A DNA stretch of 64,000 nucleotides. Source: CBDHFN01 sp965262605 (GTDB lineage Bacteria > Pseudomonadota > Alphaproteobacteria > JASGCL01). This document shows, piece after piece, positions 46,614 to 54,684 of this stretch. The stretch spans positions 310,001 to 374,000 of the forward strand of contig CBDHFN010000003.1 of NCBI GenBank assembly GCA_965262605.1, in the 5' to 3' direction. How positions within the stretch are numbered: the first letter of the stretch is position 1; each line of letters opens with the position of its first letter. The notes under the pieces were generated by a model. The model had not been told where the DNA came from, made no database searches, and saw nothing but the letters and a program-made list of their open reading frames with translations. A program made the translations under genes and the position numbers.

Positions 46614-47203
46614 TCTTAGAAGATATTCATTTACAAATGCAAAATCATGTGGTTTTTCATGATTTAAATTTATTAATACCGGACGCGCCCCTGGTAAGCT
46701 TAGTCGGCGCGAATGGCATCGGTAAGACCCTAATATTAATGATGATTCATGGTTTAATTAAGCCCCAAACCGGCAAAATAATTTTTGAAGATAAAAATTC
46801 GGAATCGCATCAATCATTTATTTTTCAAAAACCGATTATTTTAAACCGATCCGTATGGAAAAATATGATAATTGCTTGCCCCGATGAATCAAGATGCGAA
46901 GAATTTTTAAGAAAAATGCACTTATATAACAAACGCAAAGTATACGCCCCCAAATTATCGGGCGGCGAACAGCAACGATTAAGCATTGCCCGTTCGCTTG
47001 CCATGCAGCCCAAATTACTCATTATGGACGAACCCACCACTTATTTAGACACAGATTCGTTGCAATTATTGACAAATGAAATACATCATGCTAAGGGAAA
47101 TGGCATGAAAATGTTGCTTGTATCCCATGATGCGGCGTTTGTTGAACAAATGTCCGATATTGTTATTGAAGTGCCCAATCGTAAGTTAAAAAAATCAATT
47201 TAA
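46604..47203 (+). CDS. tupC: Tungstate-type ABC transporter ATP-binding protein TupC
   Basis: A 199-aa ABC ATPase. The start chosen is ATG 46604 (AIILEDIHLQ); an in-frame ATG at 46568 lies within tupB. Walker A is GANGIGKT, the signature is LSGGEQQRLSIARSLA, and Walker B is LLIMDEPT, with the switch histidine in LVSHD. It is short compared with most importer ATPases (200-240), as known for TupC. It energises TupB. Confidence 0.88.
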   Translation: MAIILEDIHLQMQNHVVFHDLNLLIPDAPLVSLVGANGIGKTLILMMIHGLIKPQTGKIIFEDKNSESHQSFIFQKPIILNRSVWKNMIIACPDESRCEEFLRKMHLYNKRKVYAPKLSGGEQQRLSIARSLAMQPKLLIMDEPTTYLDTDSLQLLTNEIHHAKGNGMKMLLVSHDAAFVEQMSDIVIEVPNRKLKKSI

Positions 47204-47209
47204 CTTAAT

Positions 47210-47228
47210 ATTAGACAATTATTAGACA
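47210..47228 (+). repeat. Direct repeat ATTAGACA between tupC and tupA
   Basis: ATTAGACA occurs at 47210-47217 and 47221-47228, spaced 11 bp centre to centre, just before the AGAGAG ribosome binding site of tupA. It could be a regulator site or chance; there is no independent support. Confidence 0.3.
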
Positions 47229-47238
47229 GAGAGAATAA

Positions 47239-48129
47239 ATGAAAAAATTAAAAACCCCCCATTATTTTATTATATACCCTGATTTCCTAATACCAAAAAT
47301 CACCCCAATGAATTTCAAAAATTCATTGGGGATTTTTAGTATATTAATATTTTTCATCGCTTGTTTTGCCAAGCCGATTAATGCCCGTGATGCCTTATGG
47401 TTGCAAACGACTACTTCGGTGGAAAATTCTGGATTATTGGCGTATTTATTGCCATTTTTTGAAGCTGAATTCGGTTTTAAAGCCCGTGTGATAGCCGTCG
47501 GCACCGGGCAGGCGTTGCAAAATGCAAGGCGCGGTGATGCTGATGCTTTAATCGTCCATGCCGAGGAGTTAGAGCTGGGTTTTATGGCAGAAGGTTTTGG
47601 CAAAACTCGCGATTTAATCATGACCAATGATTTTATTTTGGTGGGACCAAAAAATGATACGGCGCAAATTGGCAATTGCATTGATTTAAAATTTGCCATG
47701 GAGAAAATTTTGCAAATGAATGCGCATTTTATATCGCGGGGCGATAATTCGGGCACGCATATTCGCGAATTGGCTTTATGGAAAAAATATAATCTTACCC
47801 CCAAAAATTTAGGCAGAAATTACCATGAAACTGGGCAAGGTATGGGTAATACGCTGATGATAGCGAATGAAATTGGCGGTTATACTATTTCTGACCGTGC
47901 GACATGGTTATCTTATAATTACAAACAAGATTTGCGGTTAATTTGCGAAAATTTTCCCCCCTTGGTGAATTACTATTCGGTTATTAAGGTGAATAAAGAC
48001 AAGATTCCTTGGGCTGATGAAGAAAAGGCTGAAAAATTTCGCGCTTGGATTTTATCACCGCGCGCGCAAAAATTAATTGGGGAATATCGCGTCAATGATG
48101 TTATTTTATTTAATCCCATTGTGAAATAA
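47239..48129 (+). CDS. tupA: Tungstate-type ABC transporter substrate-binding protein TupA
   Basis: A 296-aa periplasmic binding protein for tungstate (or a similar oxyanion). Characteristic are LQTTTSVENSGLLAYLLPFF (around residues 54-73), GTGQALQNARRGDADALIVH, MTNDFILVGP and SRGDNSGTHIRE, which match the TupA oxyanion-binding loops. ATG 47239 has an AGAGAG site. It gives a 24-residue N-terminal extension before a second ATG (47308), where a normal signal peptide (NFKNSLGIFSILIFF, cleavage near PINA) begins. The second ATG lies inside a perfect hairpin and lacks a ribosome binding site. Tungstate versus molybdate specificity cannot be decided. Confidence 0.87.
   Translation: MKKLKTPHYFIIYPDFLIPKITPMNFKNSLGIFSILIFFIACFAKPINARDALWLQTTTSVENSGLLAYLLPFFEAEFGFKARVIAVGTGQALQNARRGDADALIVHAEELELGFMAEGFGKTRDLIMTNDFILVGPKNDTAQIGNCIDLKFAMEKILQMNAHFISRGDNSGTHIRELALWKKYNLTPKNLGRNYHETGQGMGNTLMIANEIGGYTISDRATWLSYNYKQDLRLICENFPPLVNYYSVIKVNKDKIPWADEEKAEKFRAWILSPRAQKLIGEYRVNDVILFNPIVK
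47303..47337 (+). terminator. Terminator-like hairpin inside the 5' end of tupA
   Basis: A perfect 13-bp stem (47303-47315 with 47319-47331) with a 3-nt loop is followed by ATTTTT. It lies 65 bases after the tupA start and contains the alternative ATG 47308. It looks like an intrinsic terminator or attenuator that translation from 47239 would disrupt. Confidence 0.55.
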
Positions 48130-48140
48130 AGGTTGTATAA

Positions 48141-51100
48141 TTGCATTTATTAGCCACGCAATCGGTTGCGCTTGAAAATCAAGCATTAGAATTTAACCAG
48201 CCAAGCGCATCGGTTATTTTCTTGTCGCACGCCCAAAGCGATATTGAATGCCTTGCCCAAGCGATTAAAGGCAGAAAATTGGGCAAAAAAAACACGATTC
48301 GCGCCGCGAATCTTTCGTTATTTAATCACCCCATGACTTATGATGCTTATTGCGAACAGACAATTTTTGCGTCTGATTCCGTTATTATGCGAGTTTTGGG
48401 GGGCATTGAAAAAAACGAATATGGTATTTTAAAAATCGCCGATTGGGCAAAGGAAAACGGCAAAAAATTCGCGATTTTTCACGCAAATCAACCGCAAGAT
48501 TTGCAATGCCAAGCCCTTAGCACTATTGGCAAAGAAGCTTGGCTAAAAATTGATGAATATTTGCATTGGGGCGGGGTTGATAATTTTCGTCAAGCCTTAA
48601 ACTACTGGCAAAATAAGCCCGCCCAGCCTGCAAAACCTATCAATAATTGTGAATTTATGCGGGCATTTAAGCCGAACAACCCCGATAAAATTCTGATAGT
48701 AATTTATCGCGCTTATTTTCAATCGGGCACGACTGCGCCGTTTGAGGCATTATATCAAGAATGTAATAAATTAGGTTGCAACAGCGCAATTATTGCAATT
48801 AGCACCATTAAAGATGCTATGGTGCGCCAGATGCTTAAAGAAATTTGCCTAAACCATGGCGTTCGCGTGGTTTTAAGCAATTTGTCATTTTCCGCCGATT
48901 TTGCCCGCGATGCTATTTTTGGGCAAGCCCCAATTATTGCCATACCGACTCCCAGCACGCCTTATAAAAAATGGTTGGCAAATCCCAATGCGATAAGCGC
49001 ACGGGAAATTGCGATGAATATTGCCTTGCCCGAATGCGATGGCGTGCAATCAGGTGCCGCCATTGGTTTTCATCATGCGGGGCAATTGCATCGGCAATTA
49101 TATTGGCGGGTGAACAGCTTAAAAGCTCATCAAAGCGCGATTATTAAAATTGCGCAATTAGCCAAAAATTTCATCATATTACAAAATACGCCCAATGAGG
49201 CAAAAAAAATTGCCATTATTTTGAATAATTACCCTAATAAAGACGGCAGAATCGCCAATGGCGTTGGTTTGGATACCCCCGCCAGCCTTGGCGAAATTTT
49301 AAATTTATTACAAAAAAATCGTTATATTTGCGATTATCAGGGGCAAAATGGCGATGAATTAATACAATTATTGCAATCAGGCATTACGCATCAAAGCCAA
49401 ATTGGGCGCGAAATTCGCCATTTTATGCCGATAAAATATTATCAAAAATATTTCAATACCCTTAGCAATCATACAAAAAAAACCATTATTAGCCGTTGGG
49501 GGCGGGTGCAAGACGACCCATATTATAATAAAAAAACCCGCGCCTTGCAATTAATGTTCACGCAAATGGGCAATGTTATTTTAGGGATTCAACCCCAAAG
49601 AGGTTATGAATTAGATTATAATCAAAATTACCATTCGCCCGATTTGCCGCCACCGCATTATTATTTAGCCTTTTATCATTATATCAGCGCATATTTTCAA
49701 GCCAATGCTGTGATTCACTTGGGCAAACATGGTAATTGCGAGTGGTTGCCGGGCAAGTCGGTGTTATTATCCGATAATTGTTTCCCCAATATTATAATGC
49801 CCAATTTGCCGCATTATTACCCGTTTATCATCAATGATCCCGGCGAAGGCACGCAAGCAAAACGGCGAATTCACGCGGTAATTTTAGCCCATTTAATGCC
49901 CCCCATTGTCCAAGCCGAAGCGCATCTGAACGATAATCATCAAATAGAGCAATTAGTTGATGAATATTATCAAGCCGCCAGCATGGACCCAAGACGCGTT
50001 AAAGAAATTGAAAAAGCATTATTGGCAATATTAAAAAATCATGAATTATTCCAAAGCTTGAATTTAGGGCAATTAAATTCAAGCGCGCAAATCGCGAAAT
50101 TGGACGAATATTTATGCACGCTTAAAGACATGAGCATCAGGGGCGGGTTGCATATTTATGGCAAAACCATGCCCCAGCAAGAATTTGACGAAACTTTGGT
50201 GAATTTGGTGAAATATGCAAGGGGCGATGGGGTTGGCGCGAATCAATCCTTATTTCGCGCCATGGCAAAAGACAAAGGCGAATCGGGCGAATTTGACCCG
50301 CTTGCCGTCTTAAATTCGCGTTTAACCCAAGATTATTTTCAAGAGGCTTTGCAATTAATTCAAGGCAAAATTTCCCCATTGGGCAAAGAAACCGCCTTAG
50401 TTTTAAAGCAGGTTGCCGAAATTATCGCGCCGAATTTACGCGCTTGCGCCGATAAGGAACAAGAATATTTATTACAAGGCTTAAATGGTTTATTTGTGCC
50501 CGCTGGCGCGTCTGGCGCACCCACAAGGGGTAAGGCGGATATTTTACCCACAGGGCATAATTTTTATTCGCTTGACGGGCGGGCGATTCCGACCATGGCG
50601 GCTTGGCGTTTGGGGTTTCATTCGGCGTATTTATTGTTGGAACGAATCATGCAAGATACGGGCGATTACCCGCAAAGCATATTCATCAGTTGTTTTGGCA
50701 CTTCGGCGATGCGCAACGGCGGTGATGATATTGCCCAAGCCATGGCGTTAATCGGCGTAAAACCCGAATGGGACAGCGCGTCTTTGCGGGTGATTGGGTT
50801 TGAAATTTTGCCTTTGTCGGTATTAAATCGCCCGCGCATCATGGTAAATTTACGCATTTCAGGGTTTTTTCGCGATGCTTTTGCGCAAATAATTGAAATT
50901 TTTGACCAAGCTGTGCGCGCCGTCATGAATCTTGACGAGGCTCATCATGATAATTATTGCAAAAAAACCTATCATGAAAAATACCGATGGGCAATTAATC
51001 AAGGCTTAAATGCCGAACAGGCAAATTGGCAAGCGGGATTAAGTATTTTTGGCGCAAAACCCGGCAATTATGGCACGGGTCTGCAAGCTTTAATGGATAA

Positions 51101-51704
51101 TGATGCTTGGCAAAAACCCAAAGACTTAACCGATGCGTTTTTAGCATGGGGCGATTATGGGTATAGCGGGCATGGAATGGCAAAAAAAGCCCGCGATTCC
51201 TTAAAACAAAGCCTTATCGCGACACGAATTGTCGTGCAAAACCAAGATAACCGCGAACATGATATTTTAGATAGCGATGATTATTACCAATTTTCTGGGG
51301 GCTTGGCGCGCGCCATCACCGATTTAAGCGGGCAAGCCCCCATTAATTACCATAACGACCATAGTAATATTGATAAACCGACAATTCGGCAATTATCCGA
51401 AGAAATTGCGATAGTAATGCGCGCCCGCGCCACGAATCCTAAATGGATTAAGGCAATGATGCACCATGGCTATAAAGGTGGCTTTGAAATGGCGGCAACC
51501 CTAGATTATTTATATGGTTTCGCCGCGACAACTTCGGCGGTGCATCCCGAATATTTTCAATTATTATATGATGCTTTTATTTTAAATCCCGAAGTTCATG
51601 AATTTTTAACCAAGCATAATCCAGACGCTTTAAATGAAATGCGCCAAAAATTCCAATCGGCGCAAAATCGTGGTTTTTGGCATCCTAAGCATAATGCAAT
51701 TTAA
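48141..51704 (+). CDS. cobN: Cobaltochelatase subunit CobN
   Basis: The large porphyrin-binding subunit of the ATP-dependent cobalt chelatase in aerobic cobalamin synthesis, which inserts Co2+ into hydrogenobyrinate a,c-diamide. The 1,187-aa protein (CobN is near 1,200-1,280) starts with HLLATQ and has VIMRVLGGIEKNEYG, HLGKHGNCEWLPGKSVLLSD, NDPGEGTQAKRRIHAVILAH and the C-terminal ALDYLYGFAATT-like ATLDYLYGFAATTSAV. The start is TTG 48141, with AAAGG eight bases upstream overlapping the tupA stop. CobS/CobT ATPase subunits and other cob genes are absent from the window. BchH is the alternative, less likely by motif and gene context. Confidence 0.88.
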   Translation: MHLLATQSVALENQALEFNQPSASVIFLSHAQSDIECLAQAIKGRKLGKKNTIRAANLSLFNHPMTYDAYCEQTIFASDSVIMRVLGGIEKNEYGILKIADWAKENGKKFAIFHANQPQDLQCQALSTIGKEAWLKIDEYLHWGGVDNFRQALNYWQNKPAQPAKPINNCEFMRAFKPNNPDKILIVIYRAYFQSGTTAPFEALYQECNKLGCNSAIIAISTIKDAMVRQMLKEICLNHGVRVVLSNLSFSADFARDAIFGQAPIIAIPTPSTPYKKWLANPNAISAREIAMNIALPECDGVQSGAAIGFHHAGQLHRQLYWRVNSLKAHQSAIIKIAQLAKNFIILQNTPNEAKKIAIILNNYPNKDGRIANGVGLDTPASLGEILNLLQKNRYICDYQGQNGDELIQLLQSGITHQSQIGREIRHFMPIKYYQKYFNTLSNHTKKTIISRWGRVQDDPYYNKKTRALQLMFTQMGNVILGIQPQRGYELDYNQNYHSPDLPPPHYYLAFYHYISAYFQANAVIHLGKHGNCEWLPGKSVLLSDNCFPNIIMPNLPHYYPFIINDPGEGTQAKRRIHAVILAHLMPPIVQAEAHLNDNHQIEQLVDEYYQAASMDPRRVKEIEKALLAILKNHELFQSLNLGQLNSSAQIAKLDEYLCTLKDMSIRGGLHIYGKTMPQQEFDETLVNLVKYARGDGVGANQSLFRAMAKDKGESGEFDPLAVLNSRLTQDYFQEALQLIQGKISPLGKETALVLKQVAEIIAPNLRACADKEQEYLLQGLNGLFVPAGASGAPTRGKADILPTGHNFYSLDGRAIPTMAAWRLGFHSAYLLLERIMQDTGDYPQSIFISCFGTSAMRNGGDDIAQAMALIGVKPEWDSASLRVIGFEILPLSVLNRPRIMVNLRISGFFRDAFAQIIEIFDQAVRAVMNLDEAHHDNYCKKTYHEKYRWAINQGLNAEQANWQAGLSIFGAKPGNYGTGLQALMDNDAWQKPKDLTDAFLAWGDYGYSGHGMAKKARDSLKQSLIATRIVVQNQDNREHDILDSDDYYQFSGGLARAITDLSGQAPINYHNDHSNIDKPTIRQLSEEIAIVMRARATNPKWIKAMMHHGYKGGFEMAATLDYLYGFAATTSAVHPEYFQLLYDAFILNPEVHEFLTKHNPDALNEMRQKFQSAQNRGFWHPKHNAI

Positions 51705-51825
51705 ACTCAAAAAACGCGATGATTCTTTATAAATAAATTAGCCAATCAGGGTATAAAAATAATGAAAACACAATTATTTCTTATTTCATTATTATAGTGG
51801 CATTAATATTGCAACCATATTATTG

Positions 51826-51936
51826 AAGGTTAGCAATAACCTTTCGGACCATGAATCAAGATTTTATCTTGATTTAGGGTATTTCAGTTGATGCTCCCAC
51901 TTGGGGGGAAAGCTTATGCTTTCCCCCCATTTTTTT
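51826..51936 (+). ncRNA. Candidate structured RNA ending in a strong terminator
   Basis: Three hairpins follow one another in the 257-bp gap between cobN and mutT. The first is a 7-bp stem AAGGTTA/TAACCTT (51826-51832, 51837-51843) with a GCAA tetraloop. The second is a perfect 9-bp stem (51854-51862, 51866-51874) with a TTT loop. The third is a perfect 11-bp stem (51903-51913, 51918-51928) followed by a T-run. The region is not a tRNA and I do not recognise an RNA family. A TATAGT box at 51793-51798 might be its -10. It may instead be the long 3' UTR of cobN. The rest of the gap (51705-51790) shows nothing clear. Confidence 0.45.
51903..51936 (+). terminator. Rho-independent terminator after cobN / candidate RNA
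   Basis: GGGGGGAAAGC and GCTTTCCCCCC form a perfect 11-bp stem with a TTAT loop, followed by ATTTTTTTG. The minus-strand tail has no T-run, so it acts on plus-strand transcripts. Confidence 0.85.
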
Positions 51937-51961
51937 GCAACAATAGGTTAAAAAATAAAAA

Positions 51962-52390
51962 TTACCAAATATAATCGCGTAAATGCGCGATGAGGGGATA
52001 ATCGGCATCGGGCATGGGTAAGTTTTGAAAATCTTGAAGATTGCACCATTTAATCGGTAGGGGGGTTTGAATCGCGCCTTGCCATTTACGAATCGCAAAT
52101 ACAAACATTATTAAATAAAAATCTGTATATTGATGGGTGGTGAAATTTAAGGGCGCCATGCAGGATTCACGGGTTTCTATTTGCAATTCTTCGTGTAATT
52201 CGCGCATTAAAGCTAATTGTGGGCTTTCGCCCATTTCAATTTTACCGCCCGGAAATTCCCATAACCCCGCCATATTCTTACCTTGTGGGCGTTGTTGCAC
52301 TAAGACTTTGGCATCAGCATCAATTAAGCACGCTGCTGCAACTTGAATTATTTTGCCCCGAGGTTCTGGTGTATCTTGCCAACAATCCAT
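51962..52390 (-). CDS. mutT: 8-oxo-dGTP diphosphatase (MutT-type Nudix hydrolase)
   Basis: A 142-aa Nudix enzyme that removes oxidised dGTP. The Nudix box reads GGKIEMGESPQLALMRELHE and continues EELQI, with Gln in place of the usual Gly. QQRPQGKNMAGLWEFPGGK matches MutT proper, as does the C-terminal WCNLQDFQNLPMPDAD. It is third in hslV-hslU-mutT and starts seven bases after the hslU stop. Confidence 0.9.
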   Translation of the reverse strand: MDCWQDTPEPRGKIIQVAAACLIDADAKVLVQQRPQGKNMAGLWEFPGGKIEMGESPQLALMRELHEELQIETRESCMAPLNFTTHQYTDFYLIMFVFAIRKWQGAIQTPLPIKWCNLQDFQNLPMPDADYPLIAHLRDYIW

Positions 52391-52396
52391 GATGGA

Positions 52397-53746
52397 TTAC
52401 AAAATAAATCTGCTTAAATCTTGGTCTTGAATCAATGGCTTTAAGCGTTCATGGACAAAATCAGCCGAAATTTCAATTTTTTTCTTGTCATTATCCGATG
52501 CGTTAAAACTTATATCTTCCAATAATTTTTCAAGCACCGTGTGCAACCGGCGGGCACCGATATTTTCAACTTTTTCGTTAATATCGGCGGCTAAATTTGC
52601 CACAGCTTGAATGGCAGCTTCACCAAATTTTAATTCAACCCCTTCGGTGCCGATTAACGCCGTATATTGCTTTAACAAAGAATGCCTTGTGTCTTTAAGA
52701 ATCGCGATAAAATCACTGCGCGTCAAGGAATCTAACTTCACGCGAATCGGCAATCTGCCTTGTAATTCGGGCAATAAATCTGATGGCTTGCTTAAATGAA
52801 ACGCGCCCGACGCCACGAAAAGAATATAATCGGTGGAGACAACTCCATGTTTCGTGGTGATATTTGTGCCTTCAATCATGGGTAATAAGTCGCGTTGCAC
52901 GCCTTCACGCGAAACATCGCCGCCCCTTCGCCCCTCATCACGGACGCAAATTTTATCAAATTCATCAATAAAAACAATACCATTTTGTTCCACCGATTTA
53001 ATTGCGGTTTTAACCAAAGTTTCATCGTCAATTAATTTATCGGCTTCTTCTTGTTGGGCTAATTTATAAGCTTTTTTCACGGTTAATCGCCGTGTTGTTT
53101 GATTTTTACCAAAAGTTTTGGAAATAATATCGCCTAAATTAACCATGCCCATTTGGGCACCGGGCATGCCGGGAATATCCATGGTGGGCATACTGACGCT
53201 GGATGAGCTTTCATCGCAATCAAAATCAATTTCCGTGGCGTCATGCAAGCCTTCACGCAGTTCTTTGCGAAATTTTTCGCGCGTGCGCTTTGCCGATGAT
53301 TCGCCGACTAAGACATCTAAAATGCGTTCTTCGGCGATGATGCTGGCTTTTTCAAGGTTGCTGTTGCGTTGTTTTTGCCGTTCAGCCGCGATGGAAATTT
53401 CTAATAAATCGCGAATGATTGATTCAACATCGCGCCCGACATAGCCAACTTCGGTATATCTTGTGGCTTCAACTTTAATAAAAGGCGCATCGGCTAGTTT
53501 TGCCATGCGTCTGGAAATTTCGGTTTTGCCGCACCCCGTTGGTCCAATCATCAAAATATTCTTGGGTAAAATCTCCTTGGCAATATCGGGTTCGCATTGT
53601 TGTCTGCGCCAGCGATTGCGAAGCGCAATAGCAACTAATTTTTTTGCTTCGCTTTGCCCAATAATATATTTGTCTAATTCCTTGACAATTTCTTTGGGTG
53701 TCATATCAAAGGCGCGAATTAAAATATCATCATTATCTTGTTTCAT
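52397..53746 (-). CDS. hslU: ATP-dependent protease ATPase subunit HslU
   Basis: The AAA+ unfoldase of the HslUV (ClpYQ) protease. The 449-aa protein has MTPKEIVKELDKYIIGQSEA near the N-terminus, Walker A GPTGCGKTEISRR, the I-domain (about residues 115-235), Walker B GIVFIDEFDKI and sensor regions in LQGRLPIRV. ATG 53746 has AGAGG six bases upstream and overlaps hslV by 14 bp. The C-terminal tail ends LSRFIL, the end that docks into HslV. Confidence 0.96.
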   Translation of the reverse strand: MKQDNDDILIRAFDMTPKEIVKELDKYIIGQSEAKKLVAIALRNRWRRQQCEPDIAKEILPKNILMIGPTGCGKTEISRRMAKLADAPFIKVEATRYTEVGYVGRDVESIIRDLLEISIAAERQKQRNSNLEKASIIAEERILDVLVGESSAKRTREKFRKELREGLHDATEIDFDCDESSSSVSMPTMDIPGMPGAQMGMVNLGDIISKTFGKNQTTRRLTVKKAYKLAQQEEADKLIDDETLVKTAIKSVEQNGIVFIDEFDKICVRDEGRRGGDVSREGVQRDLLPMIEGTNITTKHGVVSTDYILFVASGAFHLSKPSDLLPELQGRLPIRVKLDSLTRSDFIAILKDTRHSLLKQYTALIGTEGVELKFGEAAIQAVANLAADINEKVENIGARRLHTVLEKLLEDISFNASDNDKKKIEISADFVHERLKPLIQDQDLSRFIL

Positions 53747-54275
53747 GTAATTCCTCTATAATTAAGTTATGGTTAGTATAAACACAAATATCACCAGCAA
53801 TTTTCATGGATTTTTCGCATATTTGTCTTGCGTCTAAATCCGTGTCAATCAAGGCGCGCGCCGCCGCCAAAGCATAAAGCCCGCCCGACCCAATGGCGAT
53901 AATATTATCTTCGGGTTCAATAACATCACCCGTGCCCGACAATAAAAGCGTAATTTGATTGTCCGCAACGGTCATCATGGCTTCTAAACGGCGCAAATAT
54001 CTATCGGTGCGCCAATCCTTTGCCAATTCCACGCAAGCGCGCATTAATTGCAAGGGATATTGTTCCAATTTTTTTTCTAATCGTTCGTAAAGCGTAAAAG
54101 CATCAGCCGTTGCCCCTGCAAAGCCAATTAAAACTTTACCACCACTGAGGGTGCGAATTTTTTTGGCGTTTGATTTCATCACAGTTGAACCCAGCGATAC
54201 TTGCCCATCGCCCGCCATGACTAACCTGCCATTCTTGCGCACGGTCAAAATTGTAGTTGCGTGAAAATTTTCCAT
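53733..54275 (-). CDS. hslV: ATP-dependent protease peptidase subunit HslV
   Basis: The proteasome-like threonine peptidase of HslUV. In this 180-aa protein a short propeptide (MENFHA) precedes the catalytic TTILTVRKNG. GRLVMAGDGQVSLG, the lysine in NAKKIRTL, and GSGGLYALAAARAL are conserved. It has AAGGA upstream of the ATG and heads the operon. It is divergent from the unknown gene pair beyond the 54-bp palindrome. Confidence 0.96.
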   Translation of the reverse strand: MENFHATTILTVRKNGRLVMAGDGQVSLGSTVMKSNAKKIRTLSGGKVLIGFAGATADAFTLYERLEKKLEQYPLQLMRACVELAKDWRTDRYLRRLEAMMTVADNQITLLLSGTGDVIEPEDNIIAIGSGGLYALAAARALIDTDLDARQICEKSMKIAGDICVYTNHNLIIEELHETR

Positions 54276-54386
54276 TTTTTATCCTTATTTCCAACTTAAC
54301 CTAACCATGTTTATGAATAGAATCAAGTTTTTTTTTATATTGTTTGAAAATACCCAATTTTACTTACTATATTTGGTTGACTTTGG

Positions 54387-54440
54387 CTACAAATTACTTT
54401 AGTTAACTAAGTTAACTTAGTTAACTAAAGTAATTTGTAG
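54387..54440. repeat. Perfect 54-bp palindrome
   Basis: The 27-base left half (54387-54413) is the exact reverse complement of the right half (54414-54440). Within it GTTAAC recurs three times (54402-54407, 54411-54416, 54420-54425) at 9-bp spacing. It has no T-run of terminator type. A possible -35 TTGACT (54377-54382) would put the -10 inside the palindrome. It lies in the 209-bp gap between hslV and the unknown gene pair, 44 bases before the first ATG. Confidence 0.9.
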
Positions 54441-54484
54441 AAATTGCTCGATTTAATTTATTTATTTTTTAAAGGTTAAAAATC

Positions 54485-54667
54485 ATGGAAAAAACTCAAG
54501 AAGAAATTCGCAAAATTGCGGCTGAACAAAATATCAGGGCGGCTGAATGGCTTAAAGAGAATTTTGACGATAAACAATTTTTATCTAACTCTGCCCAACC
54601 ACATGATGAGGATAAATTATTAAGTATTGCAAAGGCAATGCGCGAAATGAAGTTTTTAAGCAATTAA
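54485..54667 (+). CDS. Small hypothetical protein (60 aa)
   Basis: I do not recognise this gene. The product is charged and predicted helical (EEIRKIAAEQNIRAAEWLKE, then DEDKLLSIAKAMREM), with no membrane segment, cysteine or signal. An AAAGG site lies nine bases before the ATG. The following unknown gene begins 17 bases after the stop, so the two are probably one transcript under the palindrome. The small-then-large order and the operator-like palindrome are compatible with a toxin-antitoxin or a regulator-effector pair, but nothing in the sequence proves it. Confidence 0.55.
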   Translation: MEKTQEEIRKIAAEQNIRAAEWLKENFDDKQFLSNSAQPHDEDKLLSIAKAMREMKFLSN

Positions 54668-54684
54668 ATTAAACTGGAATTTTA

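Noticed and set aside
51800..51940. tRNA or 6S RNA in the cobN-mutT gap
   Set aside because: No T-arm or anticodon-arm pattern, and the hairpin chain does not form the single long bulged rod of 6S RNA; left as an unassigned RNA.
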